64,000 bases of DNA from Brasenia schreberi (taxonomy: Eukaryota > Streptophyta > Magnoliopsida > Nymphaeales > Cabombaceae), in the NCBI GenBank assembly GCA_036023115.1, contig JAYKKT010000041.1, positions 620,501-684,500 on the forward strand, given 5' to 3'. Numbering within the stretch: position 1 is the first letter of the stretch; every line of letters starts with the position of its first letter. A program made the position numbers and the translations under genes. Positions 48,900 to 60,641 of this stretch are shown one piece after another. Below the pieces are notes generated by a model. The model worked only from the letters and a program-made list of their open reading frames with translations, ran no database searches and was not told the DNA's origin.

Positions 48900-49939
48900 T
48901 CAAGACCTCATTAACTTGACCTGCATTGCCTTTAAAGGATCAGAAAAGCCTCAGTCCTTGCTGTCTGCATTCATGATATTTGTGGTTTTCCTTGAATGCT
49001 TCCATTAACAGCTGAGCTGCATTTGCTTGTTCTTGCCTTTGACACGGCCCCAGACAAAGAATTCAGAGTCCTAAAGAGGCAAAGAAAGGAAGACCTCCAA
49101 AGAGGGAGTCAAGAACGCACCATAGATGTCTTATTTTTGTGCTATATGGTTCGGGTATTGACTCTTGTTCAGGGGCATCCTCTCTACAGGGAACTTTATG
49201 ATTTGTTATTTAATCTCTCCCTTTAATCCCATTTGGTTATATCATACATTATGTATTCTCTTATGGCTTCATTGCTGTTTTATGCCATCATGGACTCTTT
49301 CTTCCTGCTTGTGTTTATCTTGTTATCCTTTAATCCATGGTGAACGTACAGCATCAAGTTGTGGCTGTATGCAGCACACACACGGAGAGAGAGAGAGTTC
49401 AATCATTCTTACGAAAACATTGTGGCTTTAGGCATCAAGCGGAGCTATTCCATTCGTTTCCTGGGGTACAGCTGGGCAGCGTTTCTTAAATACCACTATT
49501 TTTAAAAAAAATTTGGTGGCGTGTATTTATGTAAAAGAAGTCCTAACAATTACATGAAAGCAATGCCTCTTTAATGTGCATGAAATGTGGATTAATAGTA
49601 CCAGCTTGGTTGAAAGTGATGCTGCAGCATGCAGTTGAGTTTATAAATTCTTTAAATACAGGCGAACCATTTTAATTAAATTTTCTTACTTCCATGGTTA
49701 CATTTGAAATGAATGAACGATCGGTTAATCAACAAAACGCCTCTTTGTGGCAGTTCTCTTCCTCTTGGTCTCTTCTCAATCTGCTTCCACTGTTGCGAAG
49801 AAACTGCTTCATGCATGGCTTCTAGACACTTTCATCTCACTGGCTATGTTACTGCATCACAACGGTGAGAATGCTGGTGCTGCAGGTCCGGGTGGAGTGT
49901 GGAATATGATAACTTCTAAAATCATGACGCAGGAACATC

Positions 49940-49978
<39 letters not shown>

Positions 49979-49980
49979 CG

Positions 49981-50015
<35 letters not shown>

Positions 50016-50972
50016 GAAGTAAACTCAATTTTCAAAATTTTTGAGAGTTCAGTTTTCAAAAGTTATTTTCCACTAATAATGTATTTCAGTCAAAAATTCA
50101 TGATGTGACCCTTGATATGGAACTAATCTATCGTTTTAGAGCTTTTTGGTTATTCATTGTGCAGACGGTCCATTCGATGTTGTTAGCAGAGGATAACTTC
50201 ATTATTTTCTCCTTCATCTTCTTCTTTTTGATAGGTTATCTTAGGCAAAATCCTATAAGATCTTACCTGGGTGTTGAACTCTTAACCTATTGTCAGAGAG
50301 TACACCCCCCCTAGCGAGTGAGCTATGTCCCTTGGTTTGTATTTGATATAAGGTTCCACGAGAATCAGACCTTGATTTTTTATGCTCGCAAATCTAAGTT
50401 TTGTGGAATCCATTGTTGGCATGAAATTGTAGTTCATAGGTCCAATATGCAACAACTTCGGCACCAAGGGAGGTGGGTCACAAGAATTGGACCTGAAGGC
50501 TTTGCATGGAAACCCAAGCGCCTCTTTCTCCCTCATGTTGCTATCATGTCTAACACAAAAACCCCAAGTTTTAGTATAACTCATGAATCAAACATGAAAC
50601 CCTTGTTCCTCGAAACCATAGTTAAAAGTCCATGTGTGTCTAAGCGTATAGTTCTAGTACCAGGAGCGAAGCACCACGAATCAAAACCATTTCTTCTTCG
50701 TAGCCTACTGCTAGTTGGAGTTTGTTTGAATTGAAATATATATTCTCTTGTTGGTATAATTGTCTCATCTCTTCATGTTTATTCTTAGTAAAAGGGGGAG
50801 AAGCTAGGTTCACCAACATGAGTATGAATATTGTTTCATTAAAAAACAATTAATATCGGCAATAATGCGGGAAAAGGAATTATTATTGTTCCTTATAGAG
50901 AATGTGGTCCATGTAATAAATGCATATCACTGAAAATTGTGTTGATTAGGGTTAGCTACTGGATCCTTTAGC
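48900..50972. other. Intergenic, no gene recognised
   Basis: HD-ZIP IV 3' flank, then intergenic sequence. 49940-50017 is a compound AT / GT / GA microsatellite. An open frame at 50318-50734 (138 codons) has no recognisable domain; it starts next to a reversed tRNA-like segment (gtgttgaactcttaacc) near 50272. Confidence 0.4.
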
Positions 50973-51138
50973 AAATAGTGTGAGCAGCCAGATGCACCAA
51001 GAGCATTAGCTCAACGGCAGGGCGCTCCAGCGCCATTGCTACTGGTGGGGAGTTTGGCTTTCTGAGGGTGCATGTGAGGGTGTGTGTTAGGCTTCGGTCT
51101 CCTCTTGTAACAAAAAATAAATAAATAGTGTGAGCAGC
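50973..51138 (+). mobile_element. tRNA-derived SINE with 16-bp TSD
   Basis: The insertion (50989-51122, 134 bases) is flanked by identical aaatagtgtgagcagc at 50973-50988 and 51123-51138. The head has box A-like ttagctcaacggcagg and a weakened box B (gagtttggctttc). The body is gggtgcatg, gtgtgtgttaggcttcggtc, and tcctcttgtaac, ending in an A-rich tail. This copy defines the ends of the family seen also at 10552, 43400, 44790 and 56400. Confidence 0.85.
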
Positions 51139-51729
51139 TACAGCGTTTATGAGTGTTATTGAAGCTGCATGTGGAACACCTAAAACCAGACTAAGTAAGC
51201 CATGCTCAAGTTGGTCCCTGGCCATTTTGAAAGACTTTGTGTGTTCATGAGACGAAGGGATACATTTATCAGCCGTGTACCTCAGGGGTTTAAGTACCCA
51301 ACTGCCATCTTGAGTTGGGGCACATGCTACTTGCAGCAACTTGTTTTGCGTTGCTAAGGTGTTAATTTAAGGGAAATCAAGGAAAACCACACACATATAT
51401 ACTTCTGCATCCCTTTTGATTTTTAAGAAAAGGAGTATAATTTAGAAACTTATATATATAATATATAAACAGAAAACCACAAAGAACCCATTACAATCGT
51501 TCGATCTTTGAAATCAATAATTAAAGTGATAAAACAAAAAACAGGTAAAATACAAGTCAATAGATAATGATACTTTTAATTTAAATTTCCACCAATGATT
51601 ATACCAATAACAATCGAATGATGGAAATGACAATTTTTTTGTGGTTTTTTTATTTTAGTGAGTTCCTTAAATCTAGATTCTCTCTCTATATGTTTAATAT
51701 ATATAAAGAAAGATTTATACACAAACGCA

Positions 51730-51796
<67 letters not shown>

Positions 51797-52169
51797 TGCT
51801 CTCCTAGCCTTCCGCTGACCTGACATTATTCATCCTCCTCTATCCTCCATTCAAATATATATATATATATAGAAAGAGAGAGAAATGCTTGCCACTTTGT
51901 TTCTCTTAAGCGAAATGGTTCACTTCTTAAACTGCTTCTCACCTGGCAAGAGGTCTTGCTGCAACTTGTTTCTGTCATAGGATTGGTTCAGGCGCAGGCC
52001 AAGAAAAATGAAGGTTGGCTCCGCGTCCAACAACGACGGCATTTGGTGCAGAGTTCTTGCTAACATCGGATTTGCAGCATCAATGCAAGTAATCCTTTTC
52101 TTGTCAATCTGATTTCTTCCTTCTCTTTATTAGTCCTCACCTGGACCTAGTTGGTCCTCTGTAAGTGCG
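51139..52169. other. Intergenic with AT microsatellite
   Basis: 51732-51795 is an uninterrupted AT tract. No gene is recognised in the rest; a short exon-like stretch near 51990-52090 (MKVGSASNNDGIWCRVL...) has no known relative to me. Confidence 0.4.
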
Positions 52170-53390
52170 CACTATTGGAAAACAACAGTCGGAATAAGTT
52201 ATAGCAGCTCTTTAGGACAGTTATGCCGGTTCCCAACTGTTCTGCCGGTTGTTTTGGACAGACGGGATTTTATCAATCGGAATTGGTGGTAATTGTAGAA
52301 GTGTGCAGAAGTATGACATTGTTGGTCAGTGAAGAGGTCATCTTAAGAGCCATATTAAAACAAGAATTGGCTTTCATATATATACGAGCTTTCTCATTAA
52401 TTATACTGATGGCTTCTGTTTCTCTTTTGCGTTGAGTGACTTCTTTATTTGTATAGAAACAAATATATGTTCAGATTATCTTCATATATATTTCATGGTC
52501 AGAATCCATCAATACCAACTTCAAGAAAGGTTACTGTCATAAACAATGAACTTCAACTGCAATGCCTCAAATACTTCGAAGGGAGTTTTTGAAAAACTCG
52601 GTAATAATGAGCGATATGATGCTTACATCAATGATAGTGTGGTATGTGTTCTCTTCATTAATTTTCTCGTTTGGGGCGCATCAAGTTTGCAACATTGTGT
52701 GTGTGTGTGAGAGAGAGAGAGAGGACTCTGAAGCATGGGAGGAAACAATAAACATGATCCTCCTGTTTTAGAGTTGAATGCTAATATCACAAAATCAAGA
52801 TCGAATGCGATAAGTAGCCTGTCAACTTAGTGTGGGAAAGGACTTGTTTCTTGTTTGGTTTGGATTGGATCATCAAATCTATGTTACAAGCATATTTCAA
52901 TAAGACTGGATTTGATGGAGGATCGAGAAATTTGTTTTGGGTGGGGAAAACTTCAGGTTCGAGTGAGGCGGGCTTTAAAATTTTCCAAATTTTTAAAATT
53001 TTAATACTTAATTCAAAAAAATTCAAATTTAAGGTGGGGTGGGTCGCCCCACCCCGCCACAATGTGGATCCGCCAGGATTAGCCGTGTTAGTAAATGAGA
53101 AAGTAGAACAGGCATTTGTGGCTTGTATGTTGAAGCACTGTTCACGTTCACGTATTTGCTTGTTCGAGCCTAACTGAGAATGAACTGACAGAGAAGTCGA
53201 GTGAGAATTAGATGAACTGAACACAAGCTTACTCGTTGGAGTTTGAACACAATTTTTAAATTCCGGCTGTTATAATGTTCTATTCCGACTGTGAAACGGC
53301 CGGAATATTGCAAGCAGTCGGAATAACTGTTGCTAGCAGTCGGAATTGTTTCTGCCAACAGTCGGAATAATCATTTTTTCCCTAATAGTG
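52170..53390. mobile_element. CACTA-like non-autonomous DNA transposon
   Basis: The left end begins CACTATTGGAAAA at 52170. The right end, reverse-complemented from 53390, begins CACTATTAGGGAAAA. Within about 120 bases of both ends the words cagtcggaat, gccggt and ggccggaat recur, as in CACTA subterminal repeats. No transposase is visible. The 3-bp flanks (gcg and aat) do not match, so a target duplication is not shown. Inside, 52768-52855 carries a decayed RTE tail, and 53020-53075 a G/C-rich repeat block. The open frames inside look non-coding. Confidence 0.55.
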
Positions 53391-54127
53391 AATCCACTTA
53401 TCCGGCCCACTTTTACAGTATAATTGAAGCTCTTGACAGTATGACTGCATGTACCGCTACCCAACAAGTTAGGTCAGAATAGTTTATCGAACACACACGC
53501 GCACGCACACACAAACACATATATGCTCAATTAAACAAGTCGATCTGAACCAAACACGAAGTGTGCATGTAATAGCCTGGTGTGGGTTAGGCACAGACCC
53601 GAACCAGAACAAACCCAGATGTAGATTCAAAAAAAGAGACCCTTGTTGATAAGGAAACCTATCTACAGAATGGAATGAATTGCCTTTCGATCCATTATAT
53701 GCCTATTTAAGAGGTATTTAAAGCTCTCAACAAGATCTAAGAGAGCATTCATGATATAGAAGAAGAGATAGCAAGAGCTGAAGGCGATTGACAAAGAAAC
53801 ATGGCAAACAAGGTCCTTTTTTGGTTATTTAATTTGTGATTTTTAAAAAAAAATTCAACAAATGGCTGGCTATCAGGGCAGGTTTAGCTTTTGGTAGAGT
53901 GGGTTGAGATGAAGGTTTTGGGACCAAGGTACAATTTATATTATTTTTTTGTTTGTTTAATGTGAAAATTAAACTCAATTATGTTAGAAAGTTGGATCTT
54001 GGTTTTTTTAGTAGGATCCTATTAAGACATTTTTGACGATTATGGAGCTATTTGAACTGCCACTTGGATGCAACTTAAACCATTCGTCTCCATAATGGGC
54101 CTGTCCCGGCCCAGCCCTGGAAAAATG
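53391..54127. other. Intergenic, no gene seen
   Basis: No recognisable gene or repeat boundary. Confidence 0.35.
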
Positions 54128-54380
54128 CAGGGTTGGGCAAGACATTTCTGGTCCATTTAAGAAGCAGGAATGAAGGCCCGGCAGTTTGGCCCTGGGGACC
54201 GATGTAGGCTAGGCTGACCCAGCCTGCAGGGCTAGATGTTATATATATATATATATGCAGGGTTGGGCAAGACATTTCTGGTCCATTTAAGAAGCAGGGA
54301 TGAAGGCCCGGCAGTTTGGCCCTAGGGACCGATGTAGGCTAGGCTGACCCAGCCTGCAGGGCTAGATGTTATATATATAT
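54128..54380. repeat. Tandem duplication of about 130 bp
   Basis: gcagggttgggcaagacatt through ctagatgttatatatat occurs twice head-to-tail (about 54128-54255 and 54257-54382) with only a few differences (for example cctggggacc versus cctagggacc). An AT run lies at each junction. Confidence 0.9.
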
Positions 54381-54481
54381 ATAATTAATAAAAGCTATAT
54401 ATGTATATGTAATGAAAAAATAATAGGCACTTCTAAGGTATATATATACATGTAACGAAAAAAATATACATATACATATAT

Positions 54482-55500
54482 CTATATATATACCCACACA
54501 TACATGTAATGGAAAACACCACACACACACACACATATATATATCGGGTCAGGCCAGCATTTTAGAGGCCCATAGAGGCCCCCTTCCCTCCTACCCTTAT
54601 GAATATAGTATGTATAAGGGCATTCTTGGAGAATGAAAGCTGGTAAACCATTCAATTCTCCTCTCATATTGCTAGTTTCATCATATCCTCGACTTTGGAT
54701 ATTGAGATTATAATGAGACAATATTGAATGGGCATGCATCGTATCACTAATGTCTCTAACATGTGTTAATCCAAGAGATGCTCTTTCACAAATCCATGCT
54801 TATCCATAAATCCAACAACAAGAGCCATGCATTCTCTTCTAGATTCATCTCGAGCTTCATTAACAATTAAGCAAAATGTTGTATTACCTGTTTCTTTACA
54901 AATTTCATTTTGTACCTATCAAGCAAAAAATACTTTAAAAAAATTTGGAATAATAAGAGGTGCATATCTTGCATTTTGATTTTCCTTCTTTAAGGCAAAT
55001 TTATTAACTTTCTAACTATAAGAAGCAAGTAACTTTATCATCTCATGAAAATTGTCACAACTTTTTAAACTAAAGCCTTCATCATGACTACTAAAAGCAT
55101 AAGCCTAAAAAGTTAACCATCTAACATTTATAAAAGCTTTAAGATGAAATCTACTATTCAAAATTTGTTGTAAAGTTTGTTATTGAATACTCTTTCAATA
55201 TGAGATCTTCAAATCTTCATAACAATTTTAGATCATCTAAGTGAGGCTCTTCGGTTTAGGACATACTTTTTTACATGTGGGCACTCGAGTTGTTCATGCA
55301 TTAACAAGATATTCAAGGTACTAATCTGGGTTGAAAGGCATCCATAGAGGCTTAGAACTTTACAATACTTGCATTGTGAATTAATAGAATCCCTCTTTTA
55401 TTTGAAAAAAGTCAATTACATACATGAACATCAAATTTATATTTAGCTGCTTGAGTTTCACAGCTACCTACACAAACATCACTTTGTAAAAATTATTCAT
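54482..55500 (-). pseudogene. hAT-type (ZMYM1/TTF-like) transposase remnant
   Basis: On the minus strand, frames give ETGNTTFCLIVNEARDESRR, then GFMDKHGFVKE, GLTHVRDISD, NIQSRGYDETSNMRGE and FILQECPYTYYIH. This order is that of plant hAT transposases of the zinc-finger MYM type 1-like group (DUF4371 region). A frameshift lies after HGFVKE, and the C-terminal dimerisation half is missing. Upstream toward 55500 the frame decays further, so that end is approximate. No flanking inverted repeats were found. Confidence 0.65.
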
Positions 55501-56399
55501 CTAAATTAAACCTGATTGAAAATAACAGTTAAGTTTACACACACGCATATATATATATATATATATGTAGTGATTCTTTTCTAGAACCTGTGTGACATGC
55601 ACAGTCATGCATTTCCTTTTGCTTTCAAGCATGTGTATCATTTGTAAAGTTATAATGGTGTATGAAAAATATAAAAATCAATCTTATTACACTCATTTTT
55701 TCAAAAGTAAAGGTAATGCATAAATATGCATGTGCCAAAAGTTGTAGGATCCGTGAATTCTCCTTTAGAAAAACATTTCAAATACTAAAATAAAATTCCA
55801 ACTATGTATATATATTGTGAATTCTTCTTTAGAGAATTACGTTTCAAATGCTAAAACAAATTCCAAAGTCAGGCCTTTTCCCATACTAAGATGAAGTTGC
55901 TTTCATTGATTATTATCACTTCCATTCTTGAGTTTATGTTATATTAAAGCTATGTTCCACATTTTTTGAACATTTCTACCTCTTTCAGTGTTTATGCTTC
56001 AAATAATTAAAAAGACCCTCTTTGTGATAGTTAATCCATTTTCTGCCATTCAATTCGTGAAAGCACTTGCATGTGACTCTAAAAATAGAGAGCTTAATCT
56101 TCATATATATATATATATATAGCTTGGGATATGAAAAATAGGATCATGTATTTCCTTTATCTTTTAATCATGTATTTCTTTTATTTTTGAAAGTTTGAGA
56201 ATACTCAAATCATCTATTATAATTTTTTATATGCTCTTATAATTTTTTAAATACTACTCAAGTAACTTTTAAATGCCACTCATGGTAAAAAAAATGAGAG
56301 GTCAGGGGTGTCCGTGTAGAATTACTCTAGTGGGTATTGTTGAGTATCGAACTTTATGTCGCAGGAACCAGATCAAATCCGATCCAGTATCTCTTTTTT
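55501..56399. other. Intergenic, no gene seen
   Basis: AT-rich with short AT runs. A brief minus-strand RTE tail (ggccttttcccatacta) lies at about 55873. No gene is recognised. Confidence 0.4.
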
Positions 56400-56510
56400 T
56401 TGGTTACAGGAAGAAGCCCAAGCCTAACATATGCACCTTCTGGGAGTCGAACTTCCCACCAACAACAATGACGCTAGAGAACCCTACCGTTCAGCTAACG
56501 CTCTCAGTGT
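56400..56510 (-). mobile_element. tRNA-derived SINE in BPC upstream region
   Basis: On the minus strand it shows gcgttagctgaacggtaggg (box A-like), ggtgggaagttcgactccca (box B-like), gaaggtgcatatgttaggc and ttgggcttcttcctgtaacc. It matches the SINE family and lies about 450 bases before the BPC start codon. Confidence 0.7.
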
Positions 56511-56565
56511 CGACCCAGTCTCTTTTAATGGGGAAGGATTCTGGGTTGGTGGATAACGAGCTTGA

Positions 56566-56843
56566 CTCTCTCTCTCTCTCTCTGAGGTAAGCAAAATATC
56601 TATCAGACCTACTCTTTCTCTGTCTTCTTTTTATTGCTCATCTGGGTTTTGATTCTTCCCCGATCTTCGTCGTTTTCTCTTTTTATTGTTTCTTTATTTT
56701 TTATGCCCATATTTTCCAAATACCCCCTTTTTATTTCTTCCTTTTGATTGGCGGTGATTGCGAAAGTTGGGATTTTTGTGATTTGGGGTTTTATCTTTCT
56801 TCCTTTTGATCTTTAATCATGATGCTAATTGCTGTTATCACAG
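56566..56843 (+). other. CT-rich leader and probable 5' UTR intron of BPC gene
   Basis: A CT run at 56566-56583 is followed by gag|gtaagc (donor at 56587). The pyrimidine-rich stretch to 56843 ends ttatcacag|ggcg (acceptor). An intron 56587-56843 in the 5' UTR fits the lack of an open frame before 56959. Inferred. Confidence 0.5.
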
Positions 56844-56958
56844 GGCGTTGTTCATTTTAGAGAGAGAAAATGGGCTCTTTATTGCAGCATTAAGGAGCAA
56901 GAAATCGAGTCATTGAAGAAGAATCCATACGTTTTGGGTTATTTTGTTTTCGATTAAC

Positions 56959-57846
56959 ATGGAGGGTAACAGAGGTTTGGGAATTCGAAGTTGGGTGTTC
57001 CCCAACCAATCTCTGAAAGAGAATCGCGTCTTGCAGTTCATTTCTTCAGTGGCTGAACGGGAGAAGGCCCTCATGCCGCCTGAACGCGAGCCCACGGTAT
57101 CGGCCGCCACCGCCCATCACGGCAACGCGAGATTCATGGACCGGAGCGGCTCCATCCCGGAGTATTCCGTCGCTCACACAGCCCCCGCAGAGTTTTCAAG
57201 AGAGGCATGGCTGCCGCAGAGAGATTTGCAAGCTAAGCTCTTCCAAACAATACCAGGCAATTCGAATTATAGTGGGAAGGATTTCGGGGCCATTATGCAT
57301 GAGCCCTCGGGCAGTCAGATGCTGAAGATCGGCCCCTCAGGTGCAGCCAAGCCGGAGCCGGAGCCGGCACCGGAAGGGCTGGAGGAGATGGCGGACGATG
57401 CTGAGAAGAAGGAGATCGCACCGAAGAAGCAGCAGAAGGCGAAGAAAGGAAGGACGAAGGTGACACTGGTGAAAGATGACCCGAATTCGCCGGGTCCATC
57501 GCCGAAAGGTGGCAAGAACTCCGGCGTCATTGTTAATGGGATCACGTTGGATCTATCATGCATTCCTATTCCGGTTTGTTCATGTACTGGGGTAGCTCAG
57601 CAGTGTTACAAATGGGGTTCTGGTGGATGGCAGTCTGCTTGTTGTACTACGAGTTTATCTATGTATCCGTTGCCCATGAGCCAGAAGAGACGGTGTGCAC
57701 GGATCGCCGGAAGGAAAATGAGCCGCGGAGCCTTTAAGAAGGTCTTGGAGAAGCTCTTGTCTGATGGGCATAGCCTTTCGAATCCGGTCGATTTGAGGAC
57801 TTACTGGGCGAAGCATGGTACTAACAAGTTTGTTACAATCAGGTAA
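56959..57846 (+). CDS. BPC: BBR/BPC GAGA-binding transcription factor (class I), 295 aa
   Basis: A single coding exon from the ATG at 56959 (MEGNRGLGIRSW) to TAA at 57844, 295 residues, typical of class I BPC proteins. The C-terminal GAGA-binding domain starts near residue 195: CIPIPVCSCTGVAQQCYKWG, GWQSACCTTSLSMYPLP, then RRCARIAGRKMSRGAFKKVL and WAKHGTNKFVTIR, with the conserved cysteines all present. A basic stretch with KKQQKAKKGRTK (about residues 158-170) is a likely nuclear signal. The N-terminal part is weakly conserved, with a short helical SVAEREKAL segment. These proteins bind GA/CT repeats and recruit repressive complexes or activate targets such as homeotic genes. The open frame begins 15 bases earlier at a TTG, which is not a start. 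The CT run in its own leader would allow self-binding (inference). Apparently intact. Confidence 0.95.
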   Translation: MEGNRGLGIRSWVFPNQSLKENRVLQFISSVAEREKALMPPEREPTVSAATAHHGNARFMDRSGSIPEYSVAHTAPAEFSREAWLPQRDLQAKLFQTIPGNSNYSGKDFGAIMHEPSGSQMLKIGPSGAAKPEPEPAPEGLEEMADDAEKKEIAPKKQQKAKKGRTKVTLVKDDPNSPGPSPKGGKNSGVIVNGITLDLSCIPIPVCSCTGVAQQCYKWGSGGWQSACCTTSLSMYPLPMSQKRRCARIAGRKMSRGAFKKVLEKLLSDGHSLSNPVDLRTYWAKHGTNKFVTIR

Positions 57847-59043
57847 AAAGTATATGCCTCATGTTAGTGTTCTTCATTTGATCTCCTTAGGGCTCTAGAA
57901 CGATGCAGCGGCCTCTTTAGGTTGTATATATCTTTTAGTCCCTTTTGTAGAGGTGGTTTATTTTTAGCTTGTAACCAATGAATCGATCTTGATGTTGACA
58001 CAAAAGTCCGAAACAATTCCTTATGTATTTGGTGCTTTTGCATTGTTATGAAATTTAAAGCAGGTGTTGTTGGTGCAGTCATGGATCTCATGACCTTCTG
58101 GGCCTTGATTGTTTAAAGGTCTCGTAACTTTTTCTATCTTTGTGAGTTTATTTTTGTGCATCTATCAGTTGGGTTACCTGGGTTCTTAAATTATCTGTAT
58201 CTCTCAATTTTCGTGAAGTTATTTTTTAGCCCTATCTTGGCGCCTTAATGTTACCATTGCATGATATTTGACTTTCACACCATCTTTTGGCTGCATTTGA
58301 TTGCCTGACTTCTGGTAGATACACGTGAATTTAGTGTTACAAAATAGAAACAAGAAGTCTGAGGTGGGAAGTATATCCCAGTTATCGTACACATTAATTG
58401 GATGTATTTGTGTTTTATTTGGTGTTCACTATGCATACGCATAACCATCACCAGAAGCTTTATTGATATAGGTAAAGGGTGTTCCAGATATTCTTAGGTA
58501 TATAGTGGCAGTACTTTGATGGACGCAGTTGAGACCCTGTGGGTCGTTGATGCGGCATCATTGTTGTTTCTGTTTTTTGTAGTCATCAAACTTAATATTG
58601 AGATTATTTAAATTAGAGTGAATGATAATATGATGGATTTGTTGGTGTACACTGCATGTGTATGTGTGAGAGAGAGTATCATGGTTCCTTGTCATTTCAT
58701 TATGCTGTATCCAAATTCTCAACCACAGTACTTGATAATTAAAATGTAATAAATGTTAACATGGATAAACCGTTTTCCATTTTGCCATTAATGCTTTATA
58801 ACGCTTTTTTTTTCTAATTACTGCAACGACATGAGGACGACCATTTATGATTTATCAGGTGTTGTTTGTTGAAGATTCAGTGGAACCACAGTGTGGTGAA
58901 TACACACAAACACATAAAGTTGGAATGATAGAAAAAAATACTGTATTTGTATTGCATAGATACATCTTTTTTGTGATTTGCATGTTTGACTTTGACAATG
59001 GACTTACATACTTATTGTGAATTTTTGAGTTTTTATTAGTCCT
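57847..59043. other. BPC 3' flank and intergenic
   Basis: Probable 3' UTR followed by AT-rich intergenic sequence. No gene is recognised. Confidence 0.4.
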
Positions 59044-59219
59044 TTTTGTGAAAATTCTGACAGCGACAGCCAACTTAAAACTTTGTTGGACTTATCTACC
59101 ATGGATTCTACAAATTGTGATAGGGCTATGTGAAAACAAAGAATCCACGTAGCCAACCCCATCTAGTACAGGAAAAGGCAAGGCTTAGTTGTTGTTGTTG
59201 TTGTTTTGTGAAAATTCTG
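59044..59219 (+). mobile_element. Short RTE-tailed insertion with 16-bp TSD
   Basis: An insertion of 144 bases (59060-59203) is flanked by identical ttttgtgaaaattctg at 59044-59059 and 59204-59219. Its last 85 bases match the RTE end (aaacaaagaatccacgtagc, caaccccatctagta, gcttagttgttg). The first 60 bases match RTE only loosely. It is either a heavily truncated RTE copy or a SINE that borrows the RTE tail; no tRNA-like box A/B pair is visible, favouring the former. Confidence 0.8.
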
Positions 59220-60641
59220 GGCTTAATGTTAGTGAAAAAGGAAACATAGTTTAAGCTTAAGATCTTCTTATCCTTTATTGTGTCTGTAGTATTAAACTCT
59301 AGTCTATAATTTATATTTCTTCTCTTGATCCTAACCATCACATTTGCAGGAAATTTCCTTCTTGAGTTTGACAAGCTCCTAGTAGTGCACCTTCAACCCA
59401 TTCAAGCCATTTTTTTTCTCCTTTACGGCGGCATTCCACACACTACCAAGGGAACTACGTTTCACTAGAAACATGCATGTCTACTGAAAGATTCCACTAT
59501 GTAATAGTCTTCAATGATTTTAATCAAGCAAATCAAGGTTTACCTTCCGAGAAATGAGTTTGTGGCATCAGTACCTTAATCTACTTCATGCGAAATTTTA
59601 GCATTCAATGGACTTTGAGTAATCCCTATAGGACATGGTAATCTTCTTGACATCATCTCATGCTAGAAAATGAACCAATTTATCCAAAATCAATATGGAG
59701 AGAAGAAATACTAAGTTGTATAATTGTGCATCATAATTATTATGTGGCAATTTCTATGTTTGAAGCAATGTTATTAAAATCATGTTGTACCACGAATTTA
59801 TCATGTATAGTACCTGAATTGAAGTATATGAGTTATCATCATTGCCCATCGCAAAGTATCATATGATACAGTGTGATACACCCCCTTATTGTACTATACA
59901 TCGTTCATTTCTTGAAGGTCGTGCTTTTTGAGTTTGGAGACTCGAGCCTGTTTTAAACCCCTTAAGGTCACCTTCTTTGACCTCCCTGCCCTTTCTCTCC
60001 CCAAGAGAACCCTTACTCTCTTCTCTAGAGCTCAAAATCTTGAATTTCTTGCGTCTATCAATGACCATCAATTCAGATTCTTGTTCAATTCATAACTACA
60101 ACAGCTAGGAAGTTTGGGAACAATGAAGAGAAAAAATAATGATTAGATGCAATTTCCATATACATGTCATGTAGAGTGGCATTAGCCGTGTGAGACATCA
60201 TCTAGTTGGAACAGGGATGAACATGCAACCTTGATCTATTGTGTCTTTACAAGTCAAGGCACAAGTGCTCGGCTTAGAGATATACCAGCCAGAAGAAAAG
60301 AGCATGGAACACCAAGAGGATCACAAGTACTAGGAGCAACCTATGACACACGGGTGCAGGTGCGGGATACGGCAAATTTCAAAAAATTTGGGTGCGGCGA
60401 CACGACTAGGGTATATAATAGTGAGACATCAATTAACATAAGTATATGACAATAGCAAGTACACAACTTTATATTAAAGCAAAACACATAAAATGTAAAC
60501 AACTACTAATTTCATCATAATACACAAATCAATCTTCACTATCCGGACCCATTTATCCAAAAAGACCCAAACTATAAAATCGATACCAGATTTTGAAGCG
60601 TGGAATATCCACATAAAAGGAAGTGAAGAAGGTTCGCGTTG
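59220..60641. other. Intergenic, no gene seen
   Basis: 60340-60410 contains gggtgcggcgacacga and related words of a common plant dispersed repeat. No coding region recognised. Confidence 0.4.

Noticed and set aside
50318..50734. 138-codon plus-strand frame as a gene
   Set aside because: No recognisable domain; the frame overlaps a tRNA-like repeat segment and is equally open on the other strand.
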